Under the pieces are notes generated by a model. That model saw nothing but the letters and a program-made list of their open reading frames with translations. It had not been told where the DNA came from and did no database searches. The position numbers were made by a program, and so were the translations under genes. From contig CM075767.1 in assembly GCA_037974665.1 (NCBI GenBank), forward strand, positions 88,066,644-88,130,643: a DNA stretch of 64,000 nt, read 5' to 3'. Shown here one piece after another: positions 48,215 through 59,035 of the stretch (the stretch's first letter is position 1; each line of letters starts with the position of its first letter). Source of the stretch: Ehretia macrophylla (Eukaryota > Streptophyta > Magnoliopsida > Boraginales > Ehretiaceae).

Positions 48215-48333
48215 GGGTGCGATCATACCAGCACTAATGCACCGGATACCATCAGAACTCTGAAGATAAGCGTACTTGGGCGAGAGTCGTACTAGGATGG
48301 GTGACCCCCTGGGAAGTCCTCGTGTTGCACCCC
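48215..48333 (+). rRNA. 5S rRNA gene, copy 43 (type X)
   Basis: Full length. Changes: C34A, C47T, T52A, G60A, A74C. T52A and G60A lie in box A. Confidence 0.94.
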
Positions 48334-48890
48334 ATTTTCACTTTTTTTTTGCTTCGGTTAGGGTTGCCAAGATACTTTATCCACCACATTTCTATTATCA
48401 AATCTCACGGCACATTGGGCAAGACAACTTCGCTTCACGTGAAGGACGGGACAACAAACTGATGGCGTAGGGCTTGTGGCCAAGTCTCCGTCGCTCTGGT
48501 GCCCATAAATTTTGATCCGTGAGGAGTTACGCGGCGCACAGCATACCGTTGCAAAGCTCTCCGAGAGCTCTACGACAACGGCAGCCAGCTTGTTTGCTTG
48601 GCCCATTTTTTGACCCCAAAATTGAACGTTTTCATTAGTTTCGGGCAACTTTTCTTCTTTTGCTCTGTTTTTCCGTCCCAGATCGTACGTCGTGAGCTGT
48701 TAAAAGGACGACAACCTTACTCACGGGTATTAGAGGCCATATAACACGTCGATATCATGTCTTGTGAGGATGCTTCTTTGTTGAAGTCGATGGGTTGTCG
48801 TTAAGCCCATTGGGCCTTCTGAATGGGCCATCTCTCTAGGCTGGGACTGTGAACCGTTAACACATAAAGGAATTGTGCCCTCAACAAGAC

Positions 48891-49009
48891 GGGTGCGATC
48901 ATACCAACACTAATGCACCGGATCCCATCAGAACTCTGAAGTTAAGCGTGCTTGGGCTAGAGTAGTACTAGGATGGGTGACCCCCTGGGAAGTCCTCGTG
49001 TTGCACCCC
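48891..49009 (+). rRNA. 5S rRNA gene, copy 44
   Basis: Full length with three changes: G17A, C47T, G68T. Confidence 0.95.
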
Positions 49010-49565
49010 CTTTTTCACTTTTCTTTGCTCCGGTTAGGGTTGCCAATATACTTTATCCACCACATTTCTATTATCGAATCTCACGGCACATTGGGCAAGA
49101 CAACTTCGCTTCACGTGGAGGCCGGGACCGTAAACCGATGGCGTAGGGCTTGTGGCCAGGTCTCCGTCAGTCTCGTGCCCATAAATTTTGATCCGTAAGG
49201 CGTTACGCGGTGCACATCATACCGTTGCAAAGCTCTCCGAGAGCTCTAGGACAGGGGGAGCCAGCTTGCTTGCTTGGCCCATTTTTTGCCCCAAACTTTA
49301 CCGTTTTCATCAGTTTCGGGCCACTTTTCTTCTTTTTCTCTGTTTTTCCGTCCCAGATCGTACGTCGTGAGCTGTTAAAAGGACGACAACCTTACTCACG
49401 GGTAGTAGAGGCCATATAACACGTCGATATCATGTCTAGCAAGGATGCTGCATTGTTGAAGTCGATGGGTTGTCGTTAAGCCCATTGGGCCTTTTGAATG
49501 GACCATCTCTCTAGACTGGGACTGTGAACCGTTAACACATATAGGAATTGTGCCCTTAATATGAC

Positions 49566-49684
49566 GGGTGCGATCATACCAGCACTAATACACCGGATCC
49601 CCTCCGAATTCCGAAGTTAAGCGTGCTTGGGCGAGAGTAGTACTAGGATGGGTGACCCCCTAGGAAGTCTTCGTGTTGCACCCC
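49566..49684 (+). rRNA. 5S rRNA gene, copy 45 (type Y)
   Basis: Full length. Changes: G25A, A37C, A40C, C44T, G97A, C105T. Boxes A and IE intact. Confidence 0.94.
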
Positions 49685-50242
49685 CTTTTTCACTTTTCTT
49701 TGCTCCGGTTAGGGTTGCCAATATACTTTATCCACCACATTTCTATTATCGAATCTCACGGCACATTGGGCAAGACAACTTCGCTTCACGTGGAGGCTGG
49801 GCCCGCAAACCGAGGGCGTAGGGCTTGTGACCAGGTCTCCGTCGCTCCGGTGCCCATACCTTTTGATCCGTAGGGAGTTACGCGGCGCACAGCATACCGT
49901 TGCAAAGCTCTCCGAGAGCTCTACGATGGGGGCAGCCAGCTTGCTCGTTGTGCCCTTTTTTGAGCCCAAAATTGAATGTTTTCATCAGTTTTGGGCCACT
50001 TTTCTTCTTCTGCTCTGTTTTTCCATCCCGGATCGTAGGTCGTGAGCTATTAAAAGGATGACAACCTTACTCGCGGGATATTAGAGGGCCCTACAACGCG
50101 TCGATATCACGTCTTGCGAGGATGCTGCATTGTTGAAGCAGATGGGTTGTCGTTAAGCCCATTAGGCCTTCTAAATGGGCCATCTCTCTAGGCTGGGACT
50201 GTGAATCGTTAACACATAAAGGAATTGTACCCTCAACAAAGC

Positions 50243-50361
50243 GGGTGCGATCATACCAGCACTAATGCACCGGATCCCATCAGAATTGCGAAGTTAAGCG
50301 CGCTTGGGTGAGAGTAGTACTAGGATGGGTGACCCTCTGGGAAGTCCTCGTGTTGCACCCT
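50243..50361 (+). rRNA. 5S rRNA gene, copy 46 (type Z)
   Basis: Full length. Changes: C44T, C46G, T59C, C67T, C94T, C119T. Confidence 0.94.
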
Positions 50362-50919
50362 CATTTTCAATTTCTTTTGCTCCGGTTAGGGTTGCCAAGA
50401 TGCTTTATCCACCACATTTCTATTATCGAATATCACGGCACATTGGGCAAGACAACTTCGCTTCACGTGGAGGCTGGGCCCGCAAACCGAGGGCGTAGGG
50501 CTTGTGACCAGGTCTCCATCGCTCCGGTGCCCATTACTTTTGATCCGTAAGGAGTTACGCGGCGTACAACATACTATTGCAAAGCTCTCCAAGAGCTCTA
50601 CAATGGGGGAAGCCAGCTTGCTCGCTGTGCCCATTTTTTTAGCCCAAAATCAAACGTTTTCATCAGTTTCTGGCCACTTTTCTTCTTTTGATCTGTCTTT
50701 CCGCCCCGGATCGTACGTCGTGAGCTTTTAATAGGACGACAACCTTACTCGGGGAAATTAGAGGGCCCTACAATGCGTCGATATCATGTCTTGTGAGGAT
50801 GCTGCGTTGTTGAAGCCGATGGGTTGTCGTTAAGCCCATTGGGCCTTCTGAATGGGCCATCTCTCTAGGCTGGGACTGTGAACCATTAGCACATAAAGGA
50901 ATTGTGCCCTCAACAAGAC

Positions 50920-51039
50920 GGGTGCGATCGTACCAGCACTAATGCACCGGATCCAATCAGAACTCTGAAGATAAGCGTACTTGGGCGAGAGTAGTACTAG
51001 GATGGGTGACCCCCCGGGGAAGTCCTCATGTTGCACCCC
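50920..51039 (+). rRNA. 5S rRNA gene, copy 47 (type X)
   Basis: 120 bp, with one extra G near 97. Changes: A11G, C36A, C47T, T52A, G60A, T96C, G108A. Confidence 0.93.
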
Positions 51040-51596
51040 CATTTTCAATTTTTTTTGCTCCGGTTAGGGTTGCCAAGATACTTTATCCACCACATTTCTA
51101 TTATCGAATCTCACGGCACATTGGTCAAGACAACTTCGCTTAACGTGGAGGCCGGGACCGCAAACCGATGGCGTAGGACTTGTGGCCAGGTCTCCGTCGC
51201 TCTGGTGCCCATAACTTTTGATCCGTAAGGAGTTACGTGGCGCACAGCATACCGTTGGAAAGCTCTCCGAGAGCTCTACGACAGCGGCAGCCAGTTTGCT
51301 TGCTTGGCCCATTTTTTGACCCCAAAATTGAATGTTTTCATCAGTTTTGGGCCACTTTTCTTCTTTTGCTCTATTTTTTCGTCCCAGATCGTACGTCATG
51401 AGCTATTAAAAGGACCAAAACCTTATTCACGGGTATTAGAGGCCATATAACACGTCGATATCATGTCTTGCGAGGATGCTGCTTTGTTGAAGTCGATGGG
51501 TTGTCGTTAAGCCCATTGGGCCTTCTGAATTGGCCATCTTCCTAGGCTGGGACTGTGAACCGTTAACAGATAAAGGAATTGTGCCCTCAACAAGAT

Positions 51597-51716
51597 GGGT
51601 GTGATCATATCAGCATTAATGCACCGAAATCCCATCAGAACTCTGAATTTAAGCATGCTTGGGCGAGAGTAGTACTAGGATGGGTGACCCCCTGGGAAGT
51701 CCTCGTGTTCTACCCC
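51597..51716 (+). rRNA. 5S rRNA gene, copy 48
   Basis: 120 bp, with one extra A near 31. Changes: C6T, C14T, C20T, C47T, G51T, G58A, G113C, C114T. Its spacer matches that of copy 45, 2031 bp upstream. Confidence 0.92.
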
Positions 51717-52274
51717 GTTTTTCAATTTTTTTTGCTCCAGTTTGGGTTGCCAAGATACTTTATCCACCACATTTCGATTAACAAATCTCACAGCACATTG
51801 GGCAAGACAACTTCGCTTCACGTGGAGGCTGGGCTCGCAAACCGAGGGCGTAGGGCTTGTGACCAGGTCTCCGTCGCTCCGGTGCCCATAACTTTTGATC
51901 CGTAAGGAGTTACGCGGTGCACAGCATACCGTTGCAAAGCTCTCCGAGAGCTCTACGATGGGGGCAGCCAGCTTGCTCGTTGTGCCCTTTTTGGAGCCCA
52001 AAATTGAACGTTTTCATCAGTTTTGGGCTACTTTTCTTCTTTTGCTCTGTTTTTCCATCCCGGATCGTACGTCGTGAGCTATTAAAAGGACGACAACCTT
52101 ACTCGTGGGATATTCGAGGGCCCTACAACGTGTCGATATCACGTCTTGCGAGGATGCTGCGTTGTTAAAGCAGATGGGTTGTCGTTAAGCCCATTAGGCC
52201 TTCTAAATGGGCCATCTCTCTAGGCTGGGACTGTGAACCGTTAACACATAAAGGAATTGTGCCCTCAACAAGAA

Positions 52275-52393
52275 GGGTGCGATCATACCAGCACTAATGC
52301 ACCGGATCCCATCAGAACTGCGAAGTTAAGCGTGCTTGGGTGAGAGTAGTACTAGGATGGGTGACCCTCTGGGACGTCCTCGTGTTGCACCCT
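52275..52393 (+). rRNA. 5S rRNA gene, copy 49 (type Z)
   Basis: Full length. Changes: C46G, C67T, C94T, A101C, C119T. Confidence 0.94.
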
Positions 52394-52951
52394 CATTTTC
52401 AATTTTTTTAGCTCCGGTTAGGGTTGCCAAGATGCTTTATCCACCACATTTCTATTATCGAATCTCACGGCACATTGGGCAAGACAACTTCGGTTCACGT
52501 GGAGGCTGGGCCCGCAAACCGAGGGCGTAGGGCTTGTGACCAGGTCTCCGTCGCTCCAGTGCCCATTACTTTTGATCCGTAAGGAGTTACGCGGCGTACA
52601 ACATATTGTTGCAAAGCTCTCCGAGAGCTCTACGATGGGGGAAGCCAGCTTGCTCGCTGTGTCCATTTTTTGAGCCCAAAATCAAACGTTTTCATCAGTT
52701 TCGGCCCACTTTTCTTCTTTTGCTCTGTTTTTCCTCCTGGATCGTACGTCGTGACCTATTAATAGGACGACAACCTTAGTCGCGGGATATTAGAGGGCCC
52801 TACAATGCGCCGATATCATGTCTTGCGAGGATGCTGCGTTGTTGAAGCCGATGGGTTGTCGTTAAGCCCATTAGGCCTTCTGAATGGGCCATCTCTCTAG
52901 GCTGGGACTGTGAACCGTTAGCACATAAAGGAATTGTGCCCTCAACAAGAC

Positions 52952-53070
52952 GGGTGGGATCATACCAGCACTAATGCACCGGATCCCATCAGAACTCTGA
53001 AGATAAGCGTACTTGGGCGAGAATAGTACTAGGATGGGTGGCCGCCTGGGAAGTGCTCGTGTTGCACCCC
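52952..53070 (+). rRNA. 5S rRNA gene, copy 50 (type X)
   Basis: Full length. Changes: C6G, C47T, T52A, G60A, G72A, A90G, C93G, C104G. Confidence 0.93.
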
Positions 53071-53146
53071 ATTTTCACTTTTTTTTTGCTCCGGTTAGGG
53101 TTGCCAAGATACTTTATCCACCACATTTCTATTATCGAATCTCACG

Positions 53147-53720
53147 GCACATTGGGCAAGACAACTTCGCTTCACGTGGAGGCCGGGACCGCAAACCAAG
53201 GGCGTAGGGCTTGTGGCCAGGTCTTCGTCGCTCTGGTGCCCATAACTTATGATCCGTAAGGAGTTACGCGGCGCACAGCATACCGTTGCAAAGCTCTCTG
53301 AGAGCTCTACGACAGGGGCAGCCAGCTTGTTTGCTTGGCCCATTTTTGGTCCCAAAATTGAATGTTTTCATCAGTTTCGGGCCACTTTTCTTCTTTTACT
53401 CTGTTTTTCCATCCCAGATCGTACGTCGTGAGCTGTTAAAAGGACGACAACCTTACTCACGGATAGTAGAGGCCATATAACACGTCGATATCATGTCTTG
53501 CAAGGATGTTGCATTGTTGAAGTCGATGGGTTGTCGTTAAGCCCATTGGGCCTTCTGAATGGGCGATCTCTCTAGGCTGGGACAGTGAACCGTTAACACA
53601 TAAAGGAATTGTGCCCTCAACAAGACGGGTGCGATCATACCAGTACTAATACACTGGATCCCATCAGAACTCCGAAGTTAAGCGTGCTTGGGCGAGAGTA
53701 GTACTAGGATGGGTGACCCC
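53147..53720 (+). repeat. Dimer duplication, left copy of an identical 574 bp tract
   Basis: Reading both stretches side by side I find no difference between 53147-53720 and 54497-55070 (offset 1350 bp, two units). Mismatches begin at 53146/54496 and 53721/55071. The tract runs from the spacer of copy 50 into the gene of copy 51. Confidence 0.9.
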
Positions 53721-53745
53721 TTGGGAAGTCCTCGTGATGTACCCC
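53627..53745 (+). rRNA. 5S rRNA gene, copy 51 (type Y)
   Basis: Full length. Changes: C18T, G25A, C29T, C95T, T111A, C114T. Its first 94 bases are identical to copy 53. Confidence 0.94.
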
Positions 53746-54301
53746 CTTTTTCACTTTTCTTTGCTCCGGTTAGGGTTGCCAATATACTTTATCCACCATA
53801 TTTCTATTATCGAATCTCACGGCACATTGGGCAAGACAACTTCGCTTCACGTGGAGGCAGGGCCCACAAACCGAGGGCGTGGGGCTTGTGACCAGGTCTC
53901 CATCGCTCCGGTGCCCATAACTTTTGATCTGTAAGGAGTTACGCGGCGCACAGCATACCATTGCAAAGCTCTCCGAGAGCTCTACCATGGGGGCAGCCAT
54001 CTTGCTTGCTTTGCCCCTTTTTGGCCCCAAAATTGAACGTTTTCATCAGTTTCGGGCCACTTTTCTTCTTTTGCTCTGTTTTTCCGTCCCAGATCGTACG
54101 TCGTGAGCTGTTAAAAGGATGACAACCTTACTCACGGGTAGTAGAGGCCATATAACACGTCGATATCATGTCTTGCAAGGATGCTGCATTGTTGAAGTCG
54201 ATGGGTTGTCGTTAAGACCATTTGGCCTTCTGAATGGGCCATCTCTCTAGGCTGGGACTGTGAACCATTAACACATAAAGGAATTGTGCCCTCAACAAGA
54301 C

Positions 54302-54420
54302 GGGTGCGATCATACCAGCACTAATGCACCGGATCCCATCAGAACTGCGAAGTTAAGCGTGCTTGGGTGAGAGTAGTACTAGGATGGGTGACCCTCTGGG
54401 AAGTCGTCGTGTTGCACCCT
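54302..54420 (+). rRNA. 5S rRNA gene, copy 52 (type Z)
   Basis: Full length. Changes: C46G, C67T, C94T, C105G, C119T. The gene is type Z but its spacer is a copy of that behind the type X copy 50, so the unit is chimeric. Confidence 0.94.
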
Positions 54421-54496
54421 CATTTTCATTTTTTTTTGCTCCGGTTAGGGTTGCCAAGATACTTTATCCACCACATTTCTATTATCAAATCTCACA

Positions 54497-55070
54497 GCAC
54501 ATTGGGCAAGACAACTTCGCTTCACGTGGAGGCCGGGACCGCAAACCAAGGGCGTAGGGCTTGTGGCCAGGTCTTCGTCGCTCTGGTGCCCATAACTTAT
54601 GATCCGTAAGGAGTTACGCGGCGCACAGCATACCGTTGCAAAGCTCTCTGAGAGCTCTACGACAGGGGCAGCCAGCTTGTTTGCTTGGCCCATTTTTGGT
54701 CCCAAAATTGAATGTTTTCATCAGTTTCGGGCCACTTTTCTTCTTTTACTCTGTTTTTCCATCCCAGATCGTACGTCGTGAGCTGTTAAAAGGACGACAA
54801 CCTTACTCACGGATAGTAGAGGCCATATAACACGTCGATATCATGTCTTGCAAGGATGTTGCATTGTTGAAGTCGATGGGTTGTCGTTAAGCCCATTGGG
54901 CCTTCTGAATGGGCGATCTCTCTAGGCTGGGACAGTGAACCGTTAACACATAAAGGAATTGTGCCCTCAACAAGACGGGTGCGATCATACCAGTACTAAT
55001 ACACTGGATCCCATCAGAACTCCGAAGTTAAGCGTGCTTGGGCGAGAGTAGTACTAGGATGGGTGACCCC
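54497..55070 (+). repeat. Dimer duplication, right copy of an identical 574 bp tract
   Basis: Partner of 53147-53720. It includes the spacer of copy 52 and the first 94 bases of copy 53. Confidence 0.9.
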
Positions 55071-55095
55071 CTGGGAAGTCCTCGTGTTGCACACC
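54977..55095 (+). rRNA. 5S rRNA gene, copy 53 (type Y)
   Basis: Full length. Changes: C18T, G25A, C29T, C117A. The internal promoter is intact. Confidence 0.95.
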
Positions 55096-55651
55096 CTTTT
55101 TCACTTTTCTTTGCTCCGGTTAGGGTTGCCAATATACTTTATCCACCACATTTCTATTATCGAATCTCACGGCACATTGGGCAAGACAACTTCGCTTCAC
55201 GTTGAGGCTGGGCCCGCAAACCGAGGGCGTAGGGCTTGTGACTAGGTCTCCGTCGCTCCGGTGCCCATAACTTTTGATCGGTACGGAGTTACGCGGCGCA
55301 CAGCATACCGTTGCAAAGCTCTCCGAGAGATCTACGATGGGGGCAGCTAGCTTGCTTGCTGTGCCCCTTTTGGCCCCAAAATTGAACGTTTTCATCAGTT
55401 TCAGGCCACTTTTCTTCTTTTGCTCTGTTTTTCGGTCCCAGATCGTACGTCGTGAGCTGTTAAAAGGATGACAACCTTACTCACGTGTAGTAGAGGCCAT
55501 ATAACACATCGATATTACGTCTTGCGAGGATGCTGCCTTATTGAAGCGGATGGGTTGTCGTTAAGCCCATTTGGGCCTTCTGAATGGGCCATCTCTCTAG
55601 GCTGGGACTGTGAACCGTTAACACATAAAGGAATTGTACCCTCAACAAAAC

Positions 55652-55770
55652 AGGTGCGATCATACCAGCACTAATGCACTGGATCCCATCAGAACTCCAA
55701 AGTTAAGCATGCTTGGGCGAGAGTAGCACTAGGATGGGTGACCCCTTGGGAAGTCCTCGTATTGCACCCC
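55652..55770 (+). rRNA. 5S rRNA gene, copy 54
   Basis: Full length. Changes: G1A, C29T, G48A, G58A, T76C, C95T, G110A. Confidence 0.93.
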
Positions 55771-56327
55771 CATTTCCATTTTTTTTTTGCTCCAGTTAGG
55801 GTTGCCAAGATACTTTATCCACCACATTTCTATTATCGAATCTCATGGCAAATTGGGCAAAACAACTTCGCTTCACGTGGAGGCTGGGCCCGCAAACCGA
55901 GGGCGTAGGGCTTGTGACCAGGTCTCCGTCGCTCCGGTGCCCATAACTTTTGATCTGTATGGAGTAACGCGGCGTACAGCATACCGTTGCAAAGCTCTCC
56001 GAGAGCTCTACGACAGGGGTAGCCAGCTTGCTTGCTTGGCCCATTTTTTGCCCCAAAATTTAACGTTTTCATCAGTTTCGGGCCACTTTTCTTCTTTTGC
56101 TCTGTTTTTCCGTCCCAGATCGTACGTCATGAGCTGTTAAAAGGACAACAACCTTACTCACGGGTAGTAGAGGCCATATAACACGTCGATATCATGTCTA
56201 GCAAGGATGCTGCATTGTTGAAGTCGATGGGTTGTCGTTAAGCCCATTGGGCCTTCTGAATGGGCCATCTCTCTAGGCTGGGACTGTGAACCGTTAACAC
56301 ATAAAGGAATTGTGCCCTCAACAAGAT

Positions 56328-56446
56328 GGGTGCGATCATACTAGCACTAATACACCGGATCCCATCAGAACTACAAAGTTAAGCGTGCTTGGGCGAGAGT
56401 AGTACTAGGATTGGTGACCCCCTGGGAAGTCCTCGTGTTGCACCCC
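56328..56446 (+). rRNA. 5S rRNA gene, copy 55 (type Y)
   Basis: Full length. Changes: C15T, G25A, C46A, G48A, G85T. Its spacer is of the kind that follows type Z genes. Confidence 0.94.
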
Positions 56447-57003
56447 CTTTTTCACTTTTCTTTGCTCCGGTTAGGGTTGCCAATATACTTTATCCACCAC
56501 ATTTCTATTATCGAATCTCACGGCACATTGGGCAAGACAACTTCGCTTCACGTGGAGGCTGGGCCCGCAAACCGAGGGCGTAGGGCTTGTGACCAGGTCT
56601 CCGTCGCTCCGGTGCCCATAACTTTTGATCCGTAAGGAGTTACGCGGCGTACAACATACTGTTGCAAAGCTCTCCGAGAGATCTACGACGGGGGAAGCCA
56701 GCTTCCTCGCTGTGCCCATTTTTTGAGCCCAAAATCAAACATTTTCATCAGTTTCGGGCCACTTTTTTTGTTTTGCTGTCTTTCCGCCCCGGATCGTACA
56801 TCGTGAGCTTTTAATAGGACGACAACCTTACTTGAGGGATATTAGAGGGCCCTACAATGGGTCGATATCATGTCTTGCGAGGATGCTGCGTTGTTGAAGC
56901 CGATGGGTTGTCGTTAAGCCCATTGGGCCTTCTGAATGGGCCATCTCCCTAGGCTAGGACTGTGAACCGTTAGCACATAAAGGAATTGTGCCCTCAACAA
57001 GAC

Positions 57004-57122
57004 GGGTGCGATCATACCAGCACTAATGCACCGGATCCCATCAGAACTCTGAAGATAAGCGTACTTGGGTGAAAGTAGTACTAGGATGGGTGACCCCTTG
57101 GGAAGTCCTCGTGTTGCACCCC
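57004..57122 (+). rRNA. 5S rRNA gene, copy 56 (type X)
   Basis: Full length. Changes: C47T, T52A, G60A, C67T, G70A, C95T. Confidence 0.94.
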
Positions 57123-57594
57123 ATTTTCACTTTTTTTTTTGCTCCGGTTAGGGTTGCCATGATACTTTATCCTCCACATTTCTATTATCGAATCTCACGG
57201 CACATTGGGCAAGACAGCTTCGCTTCACGTGGAGGCCGGGACCGCAAACCGAGGGCGTAGGGCTTGTGGCCAGGTCTCCGTCGCTCTGGTGCCCATAACT
57301 TTTGATCCGTAAGGAGTTAGGCGGCGCACAGCATACCGTTGCAAAGCTCTCCCAGAGCTCTACGACAGGGGCAGCCAGCTTGCTTGCTTGGCCCATTTTT
57401 TGACCCCAAAATTGAATGTTTTCATCAGTTTTGGGCTACTTTTCTTCTTTTGCTCTGTTTTTCCGTCCCAGATCGTACGTCGTGAGCTGTTAAAAGGACG
57501 ACAACCTTACTCACGGGTATTAGAGGCCATATAACACGTCGATATCATGTCTTGCGAGGATGCTGCATTGTTGAAGTCGATGGGTTGTCGTTAA

Positions 57595-57619
57595 GCCCAT
57601 TGGGCCTTCTGAATGGGCC
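57595..57619 (+). other. Inverted repeat with two TGGGCC motifs upstream of 5S (representative)
   Basis: GCCCATT (57595-57601) and AATGGGC (57612-57618) form 7 bp arms around a 10-base loop, about 65-85 bp upstream of copy 57. TGGGCC, the plant site II (TCP-binding) core, occurs twice, at 57601-57606 and 57614-57619. The block is kept in most units; copy 16 has lost it. Confidence 0.65.
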
Positions 57620-57652
57620 ATCTCTCTAGGCTGGGACTGTGAACCGTTAACA

Positions 57653-57680
57653 CATAAAGGAATTGTGCCCTCAACAAGAC
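57653..57680 (+). promoter_or_regulatory. 5S upstream control elements (representative, copy 57)
   Basis: An A/T-rich CATAAAGG lies at -28 to -21, GC at -14/-13 and C at -1. These are the positions of the TATA-like box, the GC dinucleotide and the -1 C reported for plant 5S promoters. ACACATAAAGGAATTGTG is kept in most units of the array. Confidence 0.75.
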
Positions 57681-57799
57681 GGGTGCGATCATACCAGCAC
57701 TAATGCACCGGATCCCATCAGAACTCCGAAGTTAAGCGTGCTTGGGCGAGAGTAGTACTAGGATGGGTGACCCCCTGGGAAGTCCTCGTGTTGCACCCC
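57681..57799 (+). rRNA. 5S rRNA gene, copy 57 (matches majority sequence)
   Basis: 119 bp, GGGTGCGATC to TTGCACCCC, with no deviation from the majority base at any position, and with mutually complementary ends (GGGTGC and GCACCC) as needed for 5S helix I. Box A region AAGTTAAGCGTGCTTGG and box C region GGATGGGTGACC are intact. Upstream and downstream control elements are listed separately. This is the strongest candidate in the window for a functional 5S gene; expression cannot be read from sequence. Confidence 0.97.
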
Positions 57800-57800
57800 C

Positions 57801-57812
57801 TTTTTCACTTTT
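57801..57812 (+). terminator. 5S Pol III terminator T-runs (representative, copy 57)
   Basis: The gene is followed by C then TTTTT and, four bases later, TTTT. In the left block the same place reads CTTTTCAATTTTTTTT. Runs of four or more T terminate RNA polymerase III. The second, long T-run is missing in the three short type D units. Confidence 0.85.
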
Positions 57813-57822
57813 CTTTGCTCCG

Positions 57823-57831
57823 GTTAGGGTT
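57823..57831 (+). other. Telomere-like motif GTTAGGGTT in 5S spacer (representative)
   Basis: GTTAGGGTT, about 25-30 bp after each 5S gene, reads AACCCTAAC on the other strand, close to the plant telo-box AAACCCTAA. It is present in nearly all units with the long spacer and absent from the three type D units. Confidence 0.7.
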
Positions 57832-58020
57832 GCCAATATACTTTATCCACCACATTTCTATTATCGAATCTCACGGCACATTGGGCAAGACAACTTCGCT
57901 TCACGTGGAGGCTGGGCCCGCAAACCGAGGGCGTAGGGCTTGTGACCAGGTCTCCGTCGCTCCAGTGCCCATAACTTTTGATCCGTAAGGAGTTACGCCG
58001 CACACAACATACCGTTTCGA

Positions 58021-58035
58021 AGCTCTCAGAGAGCT
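58021..58035 (+). other. Short palindrome in 5S spacer (representative)
   Basis: AGCTCTC and GAGAGCT are perfect complementary arms around one base. Most units have AGCTCTCCGAGAGCT at this place. Function unknown. Confidence 0.7.
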
Positions 58036-58359
58036 CTACGACAGGGGCAGCCAGCTTGCTCGCTGTACCCATTTTTGGAGCCCAAAATTGAACATTTTCA
58101 TCATTTTCGGACCACTTTTCTTTTTTTTGCTCTGTTTTTTGGTCCCGGATCGTACGTTGTGAGCTATTAAAAGGATGACAACCTTACTCGAGGGATATTA
58201 GAGGGCCCTATAACACGTCGATATCACGTCTTGCGAGGATGCTGCGTTATTGAAGTAGATGGGTTGTCGTTAAGCCCATTAGGCCTTCTGAATGGGCCAT
58301 CTCTCTAGGCTGGGACTGTGAACCGTTAACACATAAAGGAATTGTGCCCTCAACAAGAC

Positions 58360-58478
58360 GGGTGCGATTATACCAGCACTAATGCACCGGATCCCATCAG
58401 AACTGCGAAGTAAAACGTGCTTGGGTGAGAGTAGTACTAGGATGGGTGACCCTCTGGGAAGTCCTCGTGTTGCACCCT
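58360..58478 (+). rRNA. 5S rRNA gene, copy 58 (type Z)
   Basis: Full length. Changes: C10T, C46G, T53A, G56A, C67T, C94T, C119T. Box A carries two changes. Confidence 0.93.
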
Positions 58479-59035
58479 CATTTTCAATGTTTTTTGCTCC
58501 GGTTAGGGTTGCCAAGATGCTTTATCCACCACATTTCTATTATCGAATCTCACGGCACATTGGGCAAGACAACTTCGCTTCACGTGGAGGCTGGGCCCGC
58601 AAACCGAGGCGTAGGGCTTATGACCAGGTCTCCGTCGCTCCGGTGCCCATTACTTTTGATCCGTAAGGAGTTACGTGGCGTACAACATACCGTTACAAAG
58701 CTCTCTGAGAGCTCTACGACGGGGGCAGCTAGCTTGCTCGCTCTGCCCATTTTTGTAGCCCAAAATCAAATGTTTTCATCAGTTTTGGGCCACTTTTCTT
58801 CTTTTGTTCTGTCTTTCCGCCGGGATCGTACATTGTGAGCTTTTAAAAGGATGACAACCTTACTCGCGGGACATTAGAGGGCCCTACAATGCATCGATAT
58901 CATGTTTTGCGAGGATGCTGCGTTGTTGAAGCGAATGGGTTGTCATTAAGCCCATTGGGCCTTCTGAATGGGCCATCTCTCTATGCTGGGACTGTGAACC
59001 TTTAACACATAAAGGAATTGTGTCCTCAACATGAC

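Larger units (their letters stand above)
49566..53626 (+). repeat. Trimeric higher-order repeat of 5S units, two copies
   Basis: Copies 45-46-47 (49566-51596) and 48-49-50 (51597-53626). Partner genes are 2031, 2032 and 2032 bp apart. The Z gene with its spacer (GGGGGAAGCCAGC, CTTTCCGCCCCGG in the first copy) is followed by the X gene with GTGGCCAGGTC in its spacer in both. Confidence 0.87.
57800..58359 (+). repeat. 5S intergenic spacer (representative unit)
   Basis: 560 bp between copies 57 and 58. In order: T-runs, a TTAGGGTT motif (57823-57831), ACTTTATCCACCACATTTC, TTCACGTGGAGGC, GGGCGTAGGGCTTGTGACC, a short palindrome (58021-58035), GATCGTACGTTGTGAGC, and the upstream control region of the next gene. 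Open frames of 60-110 codons occur on both strands in almost every unit, but they shift, break and overlap from copy to copy and are not genes. Confidence 0.93.

Noticed and set aside
57681-57799. Array-wide GACCCCCTGGG where some plant 5S genes have GACCTCC
   Set aside because: Fixed in almost all copies and, as far as I recall, also found in other plants; likely lineage variation and not a sign of decay.
57821-57832. Interstitial telomere repeat
   Set aside because: Only a single TTAGGGTT per unit, no tandem run. Kept only as a possible telo-box.
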